In this document: one piece after another, positions 7,617-12,782 of the stretch | How the letters are laid out: each line of letters begins with the position of its first letter | Position numbering within the stretch: the stretch's first letter is position 1 | Virus record (IMG/VR): IMGVR_UViG_3300005664_000040 | Span: 1-30,360 of that record | DNA length: 30,360 bases | Origin: a virus | Reading direction: 5' to 3' (one strand) | Translations under genes and position numbers: made by a program | The notes under the pieces: generated by a model | Told to the model about the DNA's origin: nothing | Databases searched by the model: none | Seen by the model: only the letters and a program-made list of their open reading frames with translations

Positions 7617-7757
7617 CTCTCAAATTGGCGGTCGGCCTAGAGCTTTTTGCCTACTCCCCGTCGCCGACCATAACAGGACTTCGGGTTTGCTCGTCGCATC
7701 TTCTACGCTTAGGGGCCTATAGTTCCCCGTTCTCGAAGACCAAATCTCTCAAATTGG
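7617..7757 (-). repeat. 12-bp direct repeat pair marking two CCA ends
   Basis: The minus-strand sequence CCAATTTGAGAG occurs exactly twice, at 7757-7746 and 7628-7617, 129 bp apart. Each copy is immediately preceded by the 3' strand of an acceptor-like stem (CCCCGAC and GCCGACCG). The pair suggests duplication of a tRNA 3' end or a shared processing or recombination site. Confidence 0.6.
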
Positions 7758-7850
7758 GTCGGGGTGCGAGAATCGAACTCGCAATAATGCGCCTTATCAT
7801 GTTCAGCGCACAAGCTCTGCCTTCCGGTTCCATTACGGATTACCCCCGAC
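7755..7850 (-). tRNA. tRNA-like element, anticodon arm non-canonical (degenerate or unusual tRNA)
   Basis: The ends pair as GTCGGGG/CCCCGAC followed directly by an encoded CCA. A perfect T arm is present (GCGAG, loop TTCGATT, CTCGC), and a D-like arm can be drawn (TCCG/CGGA, loop TAATGGAAC containing GG). Between them a TGCGC/GCGCA stem closes a 13-nt loop instead of 7, and about 12 extra bases precede it, so no anticodon can be assigned. A GATAA loop reminiscent of tRNA-Ile is present but lacks a proper stem. Counting G at -1 opposite C73 is also possible. It could be a decayed tRNA, an intron-bearing one, or a tRNA mimic. Confidence 0.35.
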
Positions 7851-7856
7851 GAATTG

Positions 7857-8156
7857 TCATTTGCCAGCGGCCTTTTTCCATGCTTCCAAGGCATGAAATA
7901 GAGAGTTTGGAGTCACAAAACAATACTGACATTGCGCTTGTCCAGCGTCTTCCGTGCTTGGCTGACGATACCAATACCATCCTTGATCGGGACAGTCGGG
8001 GCATCGCTCCGCTGTTATGGTATTCTCGGCAGCCTCCAAGCGAGCGAGGAGGGCTTGAGCATGGTCCATAAAAACAGTCAAACATCCGTCCTGTTCTTTT
8101 ATCCCTTCGGTTATTTTCTCTTTCAACCGCTTCAAATCCTCGTCAGTAAACGTCAT
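7857..8156 (-). CDS. hypothetical protein with CxxC pairs
   Basis: 99 residues from ATG 8154-8156, which has GGGGGAG upstream and overlaps the previous stop as ATGA; an in-frame ATG 22 codons upstream lacks support. The first half is helical (FTDEDLKRLKEKITEGIKEQ, then an Ala/Leu helix). The second half has CPDC and CQYC pairs about 20 residues apart, a likely zinc ribbon with Trp/Tyr-rich filling. Small helix-plus-ribbon proteins of this kind are common in phage early regions; function unknown. Confidence 0.65.
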   Translation of the reverse strand: MTFTDEDLKRLKEKITEGIKEQDGCLTVFMDHAQALLARLEAAENTITAERCPDCPDQGWYWYRQPSTEDAGQAQCQYCFVTPNSLFHALEAWKKAAGK

Positions 8157-8434
8157 TTCTCCCCCGGCGCGAGGGCTTCGATTTTGTCGAATAGAACCGT
8201 CGCGCAATTCCGTTTGAAACATTCGTCATTCACGCACCCATTGTGATCCACCGTGAGTTCGGACGCCTTATCCCTAGCCTCCCTAAACCCCTCGGCTCTG
8301 GCTTCGGTGAGGGCGGCGGCGATTATGGATTCCAACTTTCGCCATTCAGCGTCCGTAATGCAATCATCGTCATTACAAAAATTCGCGGTCCAATCCCCTC
8401 TGACGATCTCCTTCGCTCTCTCGGTGGGGGTCAT
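8153..8434 (-). CDS. hypothetical helical protein
   Basis: 93 residues beginning MTPTERAKEIVRGDW, with a long Ala/Glu/Arg helix (SIIAAALTEARAEGFREARD) and a C-terminal Cys cluster (CVNDECFKRNC). The first segment resembles small phage accessory proteins whose role is not known. AAGGAGAAAAG before ATG 8434 is a good ribosome site. The ATG overlaps the stop of the 32-residue zinc protein, and its own stop overlaps the following start. Confidence 0.65.
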   Translation of the reverse strand: MTPTERAKEIVRGDWTANFCNDDDCITDAEWRKLESIIAAALTEARAEGFREARDKASELTVDHNGCVNDECFKRNCATVLFDKIEALAPGEK

Positions 8435-8529
8435 CTTTTCTCCTTGAATCTTTTACATAGACAATAACGTGTTTGACATCTCTTCCCAGACCTATGCTCA
8501 AATACGTCATGACCACATTCGCAGTTCAT
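8431..8529 (-). CDS. 32-residue zinc-ribbon-like protein
   Basis: MNCECGHDVFEH then a short linker, CQTRYCLC and a basic end. The C-x-CGH...H...C-x4-C-x-C layout is a pattern seen in other tiny phage zinc proteins. AGGAGGATGGGATT precedes ATG 8529, and TGA (8431-8433) overlaps the next ATG as ATGA. Strong SD plus overlap make it a credible gene despite its size. Function unknown. Confidence 0.65.
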   Translation of the reverse strand: MNCECGHDVFEHRSGKRCQTRYCLCKRFKEKR

Positions 8530-8542
8530 AATCCCATCCTCC

Positions 8543-8731
8543 TCAGTCGTCATCTCGTTCGTGTCCCGCTATCGCCATGACCAGTATCCAGAACGCCGCA
8601 AACAAGAGCGACGCCGCCAGCCACCTCATCCCCAGATACATCTTGTGCGTCCAAATCCATTGCGCGATGTCCTGCACGACCTGAACATTCGGCAGTCCCA
8701 CGAACGCCAAGGGTGGTACGATGGCGTCCAT
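8543..8731 (-). CDS. small single-pass membrane protein
   Basis: 62 residues with one clear transmembrane helix at about residues 36-56 (MRWLAASLLFAAFWILVMAI) and an acidic tail (HERDDD). A hydrophobic N-terminal segment may be a second, weaker helix. ATG directly follows the upstream TGA (TGAATG). A 61-codon ORF in another frame over the same DNA lacks hydrophobic organisation and is rejected. Function unknown. Confidence 0.65.
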   Translation of the reverse strand: MDAIVPPLAFVGLPNVQVVQDIAQWIWTHKMYLGMRWLAASLLFAAFWILVMAIAGHERDDD

Positions 8732-9079
8732 TCACTTCTTTTCTCTCCCGTCGTAATAGACGGTGTTCTCATCTCTGACAACGAAATTGTCCAGCCAGTA
8801 ATCTCCGCCTATTAAAGGTATGGTCACACTTGGTTTTTGATATTGAAGATCCTTCCCGAATATGGGGAGTTCTGAGTTAGGGGCATCGTTAAGAAATTGC
8901 ATGGCTTCTTCCTTCGTTTTGAATCTCTTAATCATTGGCCGTCTTTGGTCTAACTGCTTTTCCTTGTAGGTGTAGGTGACTCCCGTATACTGACTTGTAT
9001 GTTTAACCTCTTTTTCTGGCCCATACGTCACCACATCCCACGTCACGATGATTGCGGCCAGCAAATGCTTTATTTTCAC
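8732..9079 (-). CDS. hypothetical protein, hydrophobic N-terminus
   Basis: 115 residues starting at GTG 9077-9079, which overlaps the preceding TGA and follows GAGGGGG. MKIKHLLAAIIVTWDVVTYG forms a short hydrophobic start that could be a membrane anchor. The remainder is soluble, beta-rich, with Tyr/Lys-rich stretches (TGVTYTYKEK, YWLDNFVVRDE). I do not recognise it. It sits among several small membrane proteins. Confidence 0.6.
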   Translation of the reverse strand: MKIKHLLAAIIVTWDVVTYGPEKEVKHTSQYTGVTYTYKEKQLDQRRPMIKRFKTKEEAMQFLNDAPNSELPIFGKDLQYQKPSVTIPLIGGDYWLDNFVVRDENTVYYDGREKK

Positions 9080-9258
9080 TTCCGCACCCCCTCAATCACG
9101 GCCACCGCCAGCATCCCAGCGACGACCAAGAGCCAGAGAGGGACAATGCCTCTCTTATTAATTCCAAAACATCCCCCGCCGAGCTTAGGATTAACCACTA
9201 CAGAGAATCCTGTCCCTTTCGGGTCCTTTTTATTTAGATGCTCGACGGAGAAATTCAT
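9076..9258 (-). CDS. small membrane protein
   Basis: 60 residues. The C-terminal third is a transmembrane helix (VPLWLLVVAGMLAVAVIEGV), preceded by a basic NKRG. The N-terminal half is soluble and Gly-rich. ATG overlaps the methyltransferase stop (ATGA). A shortened relative of its NKRG-IVPLWLL segment is found at 9987-10043 upstream of the methyltransferase, suggesting local duplication. Function unknown. Confidence 0.65.
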   Translation of the reverse strand: MNFSVEHLNKKDPKGTGFSVVVNPKLGGGCFGINKRGIVPLWLLVVAGMLAVAVIEGVRK

Positions 9259-9986
9259 TTTAATCCCATCAACCTTTCAAAGGCTTCTCGCGCTTGGGCC
9301 GGAACCACTGAGTTACCGAGGGAGTGGATTCTATTTCTGTCCATGAAAACGCGTACCCCATTGCGTTCTCGTACAGGGAAACCACGTTCGTCCATTCCAG
9401 TCCATTTATGAGAGCTATGGTTGCTAATGACGGGGAATGCCTTTCTCTGGCCGCCAGGAATGCTTTTGTCCTGCTTAAATCCTTCCCATCCCTTGCGTTC
9501 GGCGTGGCCCAACAGCCACCATCTATCTCGCCTGTGCTGCGCTCCCACATCCGCAGCGGATAAAATTCCCCATCGACAGTCATACCGTAGGCGGCAAAGC
9601 TCCCCAACAACTCGTTCTGCTCCTCGAACAGTGATCGCTGATACGTTCTCCAGGAATACGAATCGCGGTCGTATCTCGCCAATGAGCCGAGCGATCTCGA
9701 AGAATAAACCGCTTCGCTTTCCTTCCAGGCCAGCTCCGCGTCCCGCAACAGAAATGTCTTGGCATGGAAATCCTCCGTAGATAATATCGACCCTTGGAAT
9801 GTAGGTTCCGCGTAGCGTGGTAACGTCATCCCATATCGGTGCAAGCGGGAGGTCTCCTGTAGCCATTCGTGATAAGAGAACGGCTTGAGCGTATCGGTCG
9901 TTTTCACAGTAAGCGACAGGGGTGACGTATCCTTCAAGGGCTTTGGTGATTCCTCCGATACCGCTAAATAAATCCAAGCCATACAC
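9255..9986 (-). CDS. C5 cytosine DNA methyltransferase (orphan)
   Basis: The 243-residue enzyme transfers a methyl group from S-adenosylmethionine to cytosine C5. Motif I is DLFSGIGG (residues 5-12), motif IV GGFPCQDIS with catalytic Cys75, motif VI ENV (113-115), motif VIII QHRRDR (150-155), and motif X GNSVVP (224-229). The target-recognition region between VIII and X is only about 65 residues, so the enzyme is compact. GTG at 9984-9986 with GGGAG upstream is the start giving the complete motif I. No restriction partner is adjacent, so it probably protects phage DNA from host restriction. Target sequence cannot be read off. Confidence 0.93.
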   Translation of the reverse strand: MYGLDLFSGIGGITKALEGYVTPVAYCENDRYAQAVLLSRMATGDLPLAPIWDDVTTLRGTYIPRVDIIYGGFPCQDISVAGRGAGLEGKRSGLFFEIARLIGEIRPRFVFLENVSAITVRGAERVVGELCRLRYDCRWGILSAADVGAQHRRDRWWLLGHAERKGWEGFKQDKSIPGGQRKAFPVISNHSSHKWTGMDERGFPVRERNGVRVFMDRNRIHSLGNSVVPAQAREAFERLMGLK

Positions 9987-10043
9987 TTAAATCACTCCCA
10001 AGAGCCAGATGGGGACTACGCCGCGTTTATTCAACTGGCTCAT
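9987..10043 (-). CDS. 18-codon ORF, remnant or micro-paralogue of the 60-residue membrane protein
   Basis: MSQLNKRGVVPIWLLGVI ends in TAA three bases before the methyltransferase GTG. Residues 5-17 match NKRGIVPLWLLVV of the membrane protein at 9076-9258 with conservative changes, and DNA identity is visible too. ATG overlaps the end of the gene before it; a GAGG-like site is six bases upstream. It may be a truncated duplicate, still translated to couple the methyltransferase, or a relic. Confidence 0.4.
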   Translation of the reverse strand: MSQLNKRGVVPIWLLGVI

Positions 10044-10254
10044 ATGTCGCCTCGAAGATGTCAGGCTTGCAAGGATACCGTTCGCCTTTTACTCCGGTGA
10101 TAATCCAGTCGCCTTCTGAAACATTTAAAGGGCCTTCCAAGGTATCAATGCAATGCCTATTGCCGTCTTTGTAGACCCCTAGCGGCCATCCATCAGGCGT
10201 ATTTACGAAGAACTGCATCGCCTCAATGACTACTGGTTTCTTTCGGAATTTCAT
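10027..10254 (-). CDS. small phage protein of the MKFRKKPVVIEA family
   Basis: 75 residues from ATG 10252-10254, preceded by GGGGAAGGAGAGGGT. The opening MKFRKKPVVIEAMQF, the central EGDWIITGVKGERYPCKPDIFEATYEPV and the overall length mark a small protein found across unrelated phages. The middle holds a short beta domain that ends in the GxxYPxxxxIFxxTYE pattern. Activity is not established. A longer in-frame reading from 10371 is rejected because that DNA encodes a membrane protein in another frame. Confidence 0.75.
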   Translation of the reverse strand: MKFRKKPVVIEAMQFFVNTPDGWPLGVYKDGNRHCIDTLEGPLNVSEGDWIITGVKGERYPCKPDIFEATYEPVE

Positions 10255-10379
10255 ACCCTCTCCTTCCCCATTCTCTGGGCCAGCTTGACTGTCTCGGTCA
10301 CGATCACGTAGACCGTCAGAATCACAACGCCTATTGCCATCCAAAACAAGTAGATCGGGACCTTCAGCCAAAACTTCAT
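10251..10379 (-). CDS. 42-residue membrane protein
   Basis: MKFWLKVPIYLFWMAIGVVI, then LTVYVIV and a charged end (KLAQRMGKERV). One long transmembrane helix spans about residues 6-27. ATG 10377-10379 overlaps the upstream TGA and its TGA (10251-10253) overlaps the downstream ATG, both as ATGA, fitting exactly between neighbours. Function unknown. Confidence 0.65.
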   Translation of the reverse strand: MKFWLKVPIYLFWMAIGVVILTVYVIVTETVKLAQRMGKERV

Positions 10380-10528
10380 TTAGCCCGTCCGTGGTTGATC
10401 TGAGCCTCTAATTGCATCCCGATACGCCCCATCTCCGTCTTCTCTTCGTGGTACAGATACCCGCAGATGATCCCACCCAAGAGACAGAGGTAGATCACCA
10501 CCACGCAGATTTTGGATTCGATGGTCAT
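10376..10528 (-). CDS. 50-residue membrane protein
   Basis: From ATG 10526-10528 the product is MTIESKICVVVIYLCLLGGI and onward: a transmembrane helix (residues 6-26) and a charged C-terminal tail (HEEKTEMGRIGMQLEAQ) that could face the cytoplasm. AGGG lies eight bases upstream and the ATG overlaps the previous stop as ATGA. A start 25 codons upstream is possible but lies inside the preceding gene without an SD. Function unknown. Confidence 0.6.
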   Translation of the reverse strand: MTIESKICVVVIYLCLLGGIICGYLYHEEKTEMGRIGMQLEAQINHGRAK

Positions 10529-10710
10529 CGCATATCCCTGTCGATCAACTTGTAAATTGCCCAAGCCGTAAACGCGACAATAAATGGCATGAGAAAAAGC
10601 CATACATAAACCTCCGTGCGCGTATCGAACACGTAGATGGTGTCTCCGATTCCGTTATGGGCTGACTGGTCAAAGTAGTACATTTTTTTCACCTTTTCCG
10701 AGATGATCAT
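10525..10710 (-). CDS. 61-residue membrane protein
   Basis: A charged N-terminal half (IISEKVKKMYYFDQ) is followed by a transmembrane helix at about residues 34-54 (VYVWLFLMPFIVAFTAWAIY) and a basic/acidic end (KLIDRDMR). ATG 10708-10710 overlaps the RusA stop as ATGA, with no good SD, so translation is probably coupled. One of several consecutive tiny membrane proteins; function unknown. Confidence 0.6.
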   Translation of the reverse strand: MIISEKVKKMYYFDQSAHNGIGDTIYVFDTRTEVYVWLFLMPFIVAFTAWAIYKLIDRDMR

Positions 10711-11117
10711 GGTTCAATTTCCATGCTCTGAATAATGACTTCCGTTCGCTCTTGGCCTTTTGGGCAATCGAAGCGATAGATTAGGGCGCAATCAATCTGA
10801 GAATCGTTTTTGTAAAGCAACCCCTGACAGGCATCTGTAACCAGTTTGTACAGATTGTCCAAATCTGCGTTTTTACGGGCTCCGTACAGCTTGACGCACA
10901 CATATAGCCTTTTTTCGCAATTCGGGCCTAAAAAGGCCATTTCCGTTCGTTTTCGGGCCATTGTGGCGTAGAGTCTGACCGCGTTTTCGGCCTGTTGGGT
11001 GCGTTTAGGGGTAAAACTCCAGCCGGCGCGGTTTACCCGGGCGCGTGCTTTCGGGACCGGGATTCCCGGGACCGTAAACGTAAAAGCCAAATCCCGGGCC
11101 GGGGGTGCGCAGGTCAT
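10707..11117 (-). CDS. rusA: RusA-type Holliday junction resolvase
   Basis: 136 residues. RusA is a small dimeric metal-dependent endonuclease that cuts four-way junctions made by recombination and replication. The N-terminal GIPVPKARARV and FTPKRT segments match the family. The active-site block D85-L-D87-N-L-Y-K91 and the following D105-S-Q correspond to the E. coli RusA acidic residues and lysine with near-identical spacing. The gene sits with replication and annealing genes, where it would resolve branched DNA before packaging. ATG at 11117 overlaps the upstream stop. Confidence 0.88.
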   Translation of the reverse strand: MTCAPPARDLAFTFTVPGIPVPKARARVNRAGWSFTPKRTQQAENAVRLYATMARKRTEMAFLGPNCEKRLYVCVKLYGARKNADLDNLYKLVTDACQGLLYKNDSQIDCALIYRFDCPKGQERTEVIIQSMEIEP

Positions 11118-11335
11118 AAAAAGGCCATCTGGCCGTCCGTGGCCGGGGGGATAATGTGATATCGGTTCTCACTTGGCGTTTTGCCTCTCGCCAGAAGGAC
11201 CGTGAACCCTTTCCTCCGCAGCTCGGTCGCCCGGGCGCGGAATTCATACCCCCATGAGTGCTTCAGGATTTCGCCAAGCGTCATTGTGTTGCCGCTTTTC
11301 TTAAACGCTTCTAAAATCGAATCTTTCTGGTGCAT
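11114..11335 (-). CDS. small winged-helix/HTH-like protein
   Basis: 73 residues with a compact helix-turn-helix layout: KDSILEAFKKSG, then TLGEILKHSWGYEFRARATE, LRRKGFTVLLARGK, and a beta hairpin. This resembles the short winged-helix proteins often encoded by phages for transcription or replication control. It has only the DNA-binding unit and no effector domain. ATG lies a single base after the upstream stop and its stop overlaps the RusA start. Confidence 0.7.
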   Translation of the reverse strand: MHQKDSILEAFKKSGNTMTLGEILKHSWGYEFRARATELRRKGFTVLLARGKTPSENRYHIIPPATDGQMAFL

Positions 11336-11336
11336 A

Positions 11337-11696
11337 TCAATAATTCAGCGCCGACAAGCTGGCGTCTTTATAATTTTGCATGGCGTAATTTTCCCACTGA
11401 TGAATCTCGTCGTGGTACGTCTTGCCCTGAAAACCCCTAATTGTTGGGGCATAGTTTTTTTCTTCAATCTGCCTCTGCTTCCACAGCGTCTTCTCGAATT
11501 CCCGCCACAACATTTTCATCTGCATCTCTGCTTGCTCCGATATCGGTTCCTTCGGCTTCAAGCTGAAGTCTTTGCATATCTCGAACGCTGTCAAGTATCT
11601 GCCCGGCGGTAGCGTTTGCTCGTAATCCCGCAAACTTTGAATTTGTGCGCTGTTTAGCAACCGCATCGTAAAAGCGCGTGCTATTTGTGGCTCCAT
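11337..11696 (-). CDS. hypothetical protein overlapping the 3' end of the replication gene
   Basis: 119 residues, strongly helical and Gln/Lys/Glu-rich (SEQAEMQMKMLWREFEKTLW, HDEIHQWENYAMQNY). ATG 11694-11696 has an AAGGGGGG site at ideal spacing. The first 233 nt lie inside the DUF1376-type gene in another frame. Both frames look protein-like, so this is either a true overlapping gene or the continuation of the upstream gene through a +1 frameshift at the G6-A3 run at 11700-11708. Function unknown; it may act with the replication protein. Confidence 0.6.
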   Translation of the reverse strand: MEPQIARAFTMRLLNSAQIQSLRDYEQTLPPGRYLTAFEICKDFSLKPKEPISEQAEMQMKMLWREFEKTLWKQRQIEEKNYAPTIRGFQGKTYHDEIHQWENYAMQNYKDASLSALNY

Positions 11697-12450
11697 AGTC
11701 TTTCCCCCCTTGTTTGGCTTTCCATTCGTGCGCCCATCGGACTATCGTTTCCAGCGTCCACGACTTTTCCCCCATACTTTCTGATACCTCGTCAATACAG
11801 GCCCGCGCGGACTCATACGAGCCGCAGACCTTCAAAACGGCAGAGGCAGCTTTAGCAGAGCGCGGCCAGTGCGTCTTGTCCCAAGACCGGTCGTCAAACG
11901 GGATCGTCTTCTTGACCGCCTTGTAGTACATCACCAAAGCCGCGGTCGGGTCTTCTTTCGGCTCCGGGATTCGATATTCCCGTAATTCCACCGGTTGGAT
12001 GGGTTCGCGCGGTAGCGCGATATCTTGGTGTTGTAGTTGACGTCTTCTAACGTCTTGAACGTCTAACTTCTTTAACGTCTTTAACGTCTTGTCTGTTACG
12101 GAAGCGTTACTGATAGCGTTACTGCGGAACCTCTTTTGACGATTCGCCGCGTTTTTATAGTGCGAATCTTCTCTTAACATTCTGCGGTTTTCAAGCGTTA
12201 CTAAATTGTTACGGTCCGTTACGCGTAACACTTTAGCCGACAACTCCGCGATGATCCTTGGGGCCGATTCCCAAGGGATTCCGGTCACTCTGGCGAACTG
12301 GTTATAGTCCCCCACCCATCGCCCGCGCTCTTGTGCGTTCCACATCAAACAAAGGATGTCTATGAGGCACCCTTTAGCTTCGGCTGATAGCTCCCGGGTG
12401 TCGTTCATCCAATCGTAAGGATGAAATTTAATCCAGTGCAATTTAGGCAT
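11464..12450 (-). CDS. DUF1376-type replication protein
   Basis: 328 residues. Residues 4-60 (KLHWIKFHPYDWMNDTRELS, LSAEAKGCLIDILCLMW) match DUF1376, typical of phage replication-organiser proteins. A basic linker (residues 85-150) leads to a helical region around 165-245 (AALVMYYKAVKK, ESARACIDEVSESMG, WTLETIVRWAHEW) like the C-terminal helicase-loading part of such proteins. It likely brings the replicative helicase to the phage origin. ATG 12450 is six bases after a GGGGGG ribosome site that can be trapped in a stem of the leader. The last ~77 codons overlap the next gene. Confidence 0.75.
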   Translation of the reverse strand: MPKLHWIKFHPYDWMNDTRELSAEAKGCLIDILCLMWNAQERGRWVGDYNQFARVTGIPWESAPRIIAELSAKVLRVTDRNNLVTLENRRMLREDSHYKNAANRQKRFRSNAISNASVTDKTLKTLKKLDVQDVRRRQLQHQDIALPREPIQPVELREYRIPEPKEDPTAALVMYYKAVKKTIPFDDRSWDKTHWPRSAKAASAVLKVCGSYESARACIDEVSESMGEKSWTLETIVRWAHEWKAKQGGKDYGATNSTRFYDAVAKQRTNSKFAGLRANATAGQILDSVRDMQRLQLEAEGTDIGASRDADENVVAGIREDAVEAEAD

Positions 12451-12547
12451 AAAAAACCCCCCACGGATGCAACAGATACCCTGAGAGGTGAAGGCTGCAG
12501 AGCCGTGGAGGAAATGGAGAGGTGTCGGATTTTCTCAGGGTATCCAT
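12443..12547 (-). CDS. possible 34-residue leader peptide
   Basis: ATG 12545-12547 opens an uninterrupted frame through the whole structured leader, ending TAA at 12443-12445 inside the first codons of the replication gene (eight-base overlap). The product is Leu/Pro/Ser-rich (MDTLRKSDTSPFPPRLCSLH and on). AAGGA sits 11 bases upstream, but promoter P3 predicts a start at or near this ATG, giving a leaderless message. Translation through it would melt the stems. It could be coincidental. Confidence 0.35.
   Translation of the reverse strand: MDTLRKSDTSPFPPRLCSLHLSGYLLHPWGVFYA
12451..12547 (-). promoter_or_regulatory. structured 5' leader: interleaved stems, SD-sequestering pseudoknot or attenuator
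   Basis: Stem 1 pairs GATACCCTGAGA (12544-12533) perfectly with TCTCAGGGTATC (12486-12475). Stem 2 pairs CCTCCACGG (12511-12503) with CCGTGGGGG (12466-12458), nine pairs including one wobble. The arms are interleaved (1, 2, 1', 2'), the topology of an H-type pseudoknot. The 3' arm of stem 2 contains the GGGGGG ribosome site of the replication gene, and it is followed by TTTTTT, so stem 2 could either block initiation or terminate transcription. The leader starts at the predicted P3 transcript start. Confidence 0.6.
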
Positions 12548-12554
12548 GTGTGTG

Positions 12555-12583
12555 ATTTTCCTTTTTCTATTTCCAAGTGTCAA
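12555..12583 (-). promoter_or_regulatory. promoter P3, sigma-70 type, for the replication gene
   Basis: A perfect TTGACA at 12583-12578, 17-bp spacer, and GAAAAT (four of six) at 12560-12555. It overlaps the 3' end of the upstream gene and predicts a transcript start at about 12549-12547, right before stem 1 of the leader. Confidence 0.6.
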
Positions 12584-12779
12584 GTTTTATTTCGTCCTGA
12601 TTTACCGTCGGGATAGTGACTTCAGCCTTGAACGTTTGTGTTTCTCTGGGCCTGAATGTAGAAACCGACGCGGGCGCAAAGACACCACCCGACGCCGGCG
12701 CTTGATGGTCCAGCTTTGGAGCCGGCCATAAAGCCGAGACGACGCCAACCGCTAATATGGCAATCACAGGTATTGGCAT
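12567..12779 (-). CDS. small protein with hydrophobic N-terminus
   Basis: 70 residues: MPIPVIAILAVGVVSALWPA is a membrane anchor or signal-like segment, followed by an Ala/Pro/Gly linker and a short beta-like C-terminal part (TFKAEVTIPTVNQDEIKLDTW). AAGGGGGTAACAT precedes ATG 12779. Promoter P3 overlaps its last codons. Unknown function, possibly an exported or membrane-tethered accessory. Confidence 0.6.
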   Translation of the reverse strand: MPIPVIAILAVGVVSALWPAPKLDHQAPASGGVFAPASVSTFRPRETQTFKAEVTIPTVNQDEIKLDTWK

Positions 12780-12782
12780 ATG

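Larger units (their letters stand above)
7572..7856 (-). other. 285-bp non-coding segment with structured-RNA features
   Basis: This is the longest stretch without a convincing gene in a window that otherwise has almost none. Read on the minus strand it contains a tRNA-like element (7755-7850). A second hairpin, GGTCGGC/GCCGACC at 7663-7669 and 7630-7636, is followed by G then CCA. A 12-bp direct repeat follows each CCA end. A GGGG...CCCC hairpin lies around 7710-7730. No promoter with good boxes or intrinsic terminator was found. It may be transcribed as part of the operon and processed. Confidence 0.55.

Noticed and set aside
7755-7850. Assignment of a normal tRNA (Ile GAT, His GTG or Sec)
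   Set aside because: Ile loop lacks a stem; His GTG has no 5-bp anticodon stem although G-1/C73 fits; Sec needs an 8-bp acceptor and TCA. Left as tRNA-like.
7625-8071. Plus-strand 148-codon ORF
   Set aside because: Runs antisense across the tRNA-like region and a supported minus-strand gene; no SD and no promoter on the plus strand.
9421-9780. Plus-strand 119-codon ORF over the methyltransferase
   Set aside because: Antisense shadow with Arg/Pro/Ser bias, no SD.
10255-10371. N-terminal 39-residue extension of the MKFRKKPVVIEA-type protein
   Set aside because: The DNA encodes a well-formed 42-residue membrane protein in another frame with ATGA overlaps at both ends, and the short form has the SD.
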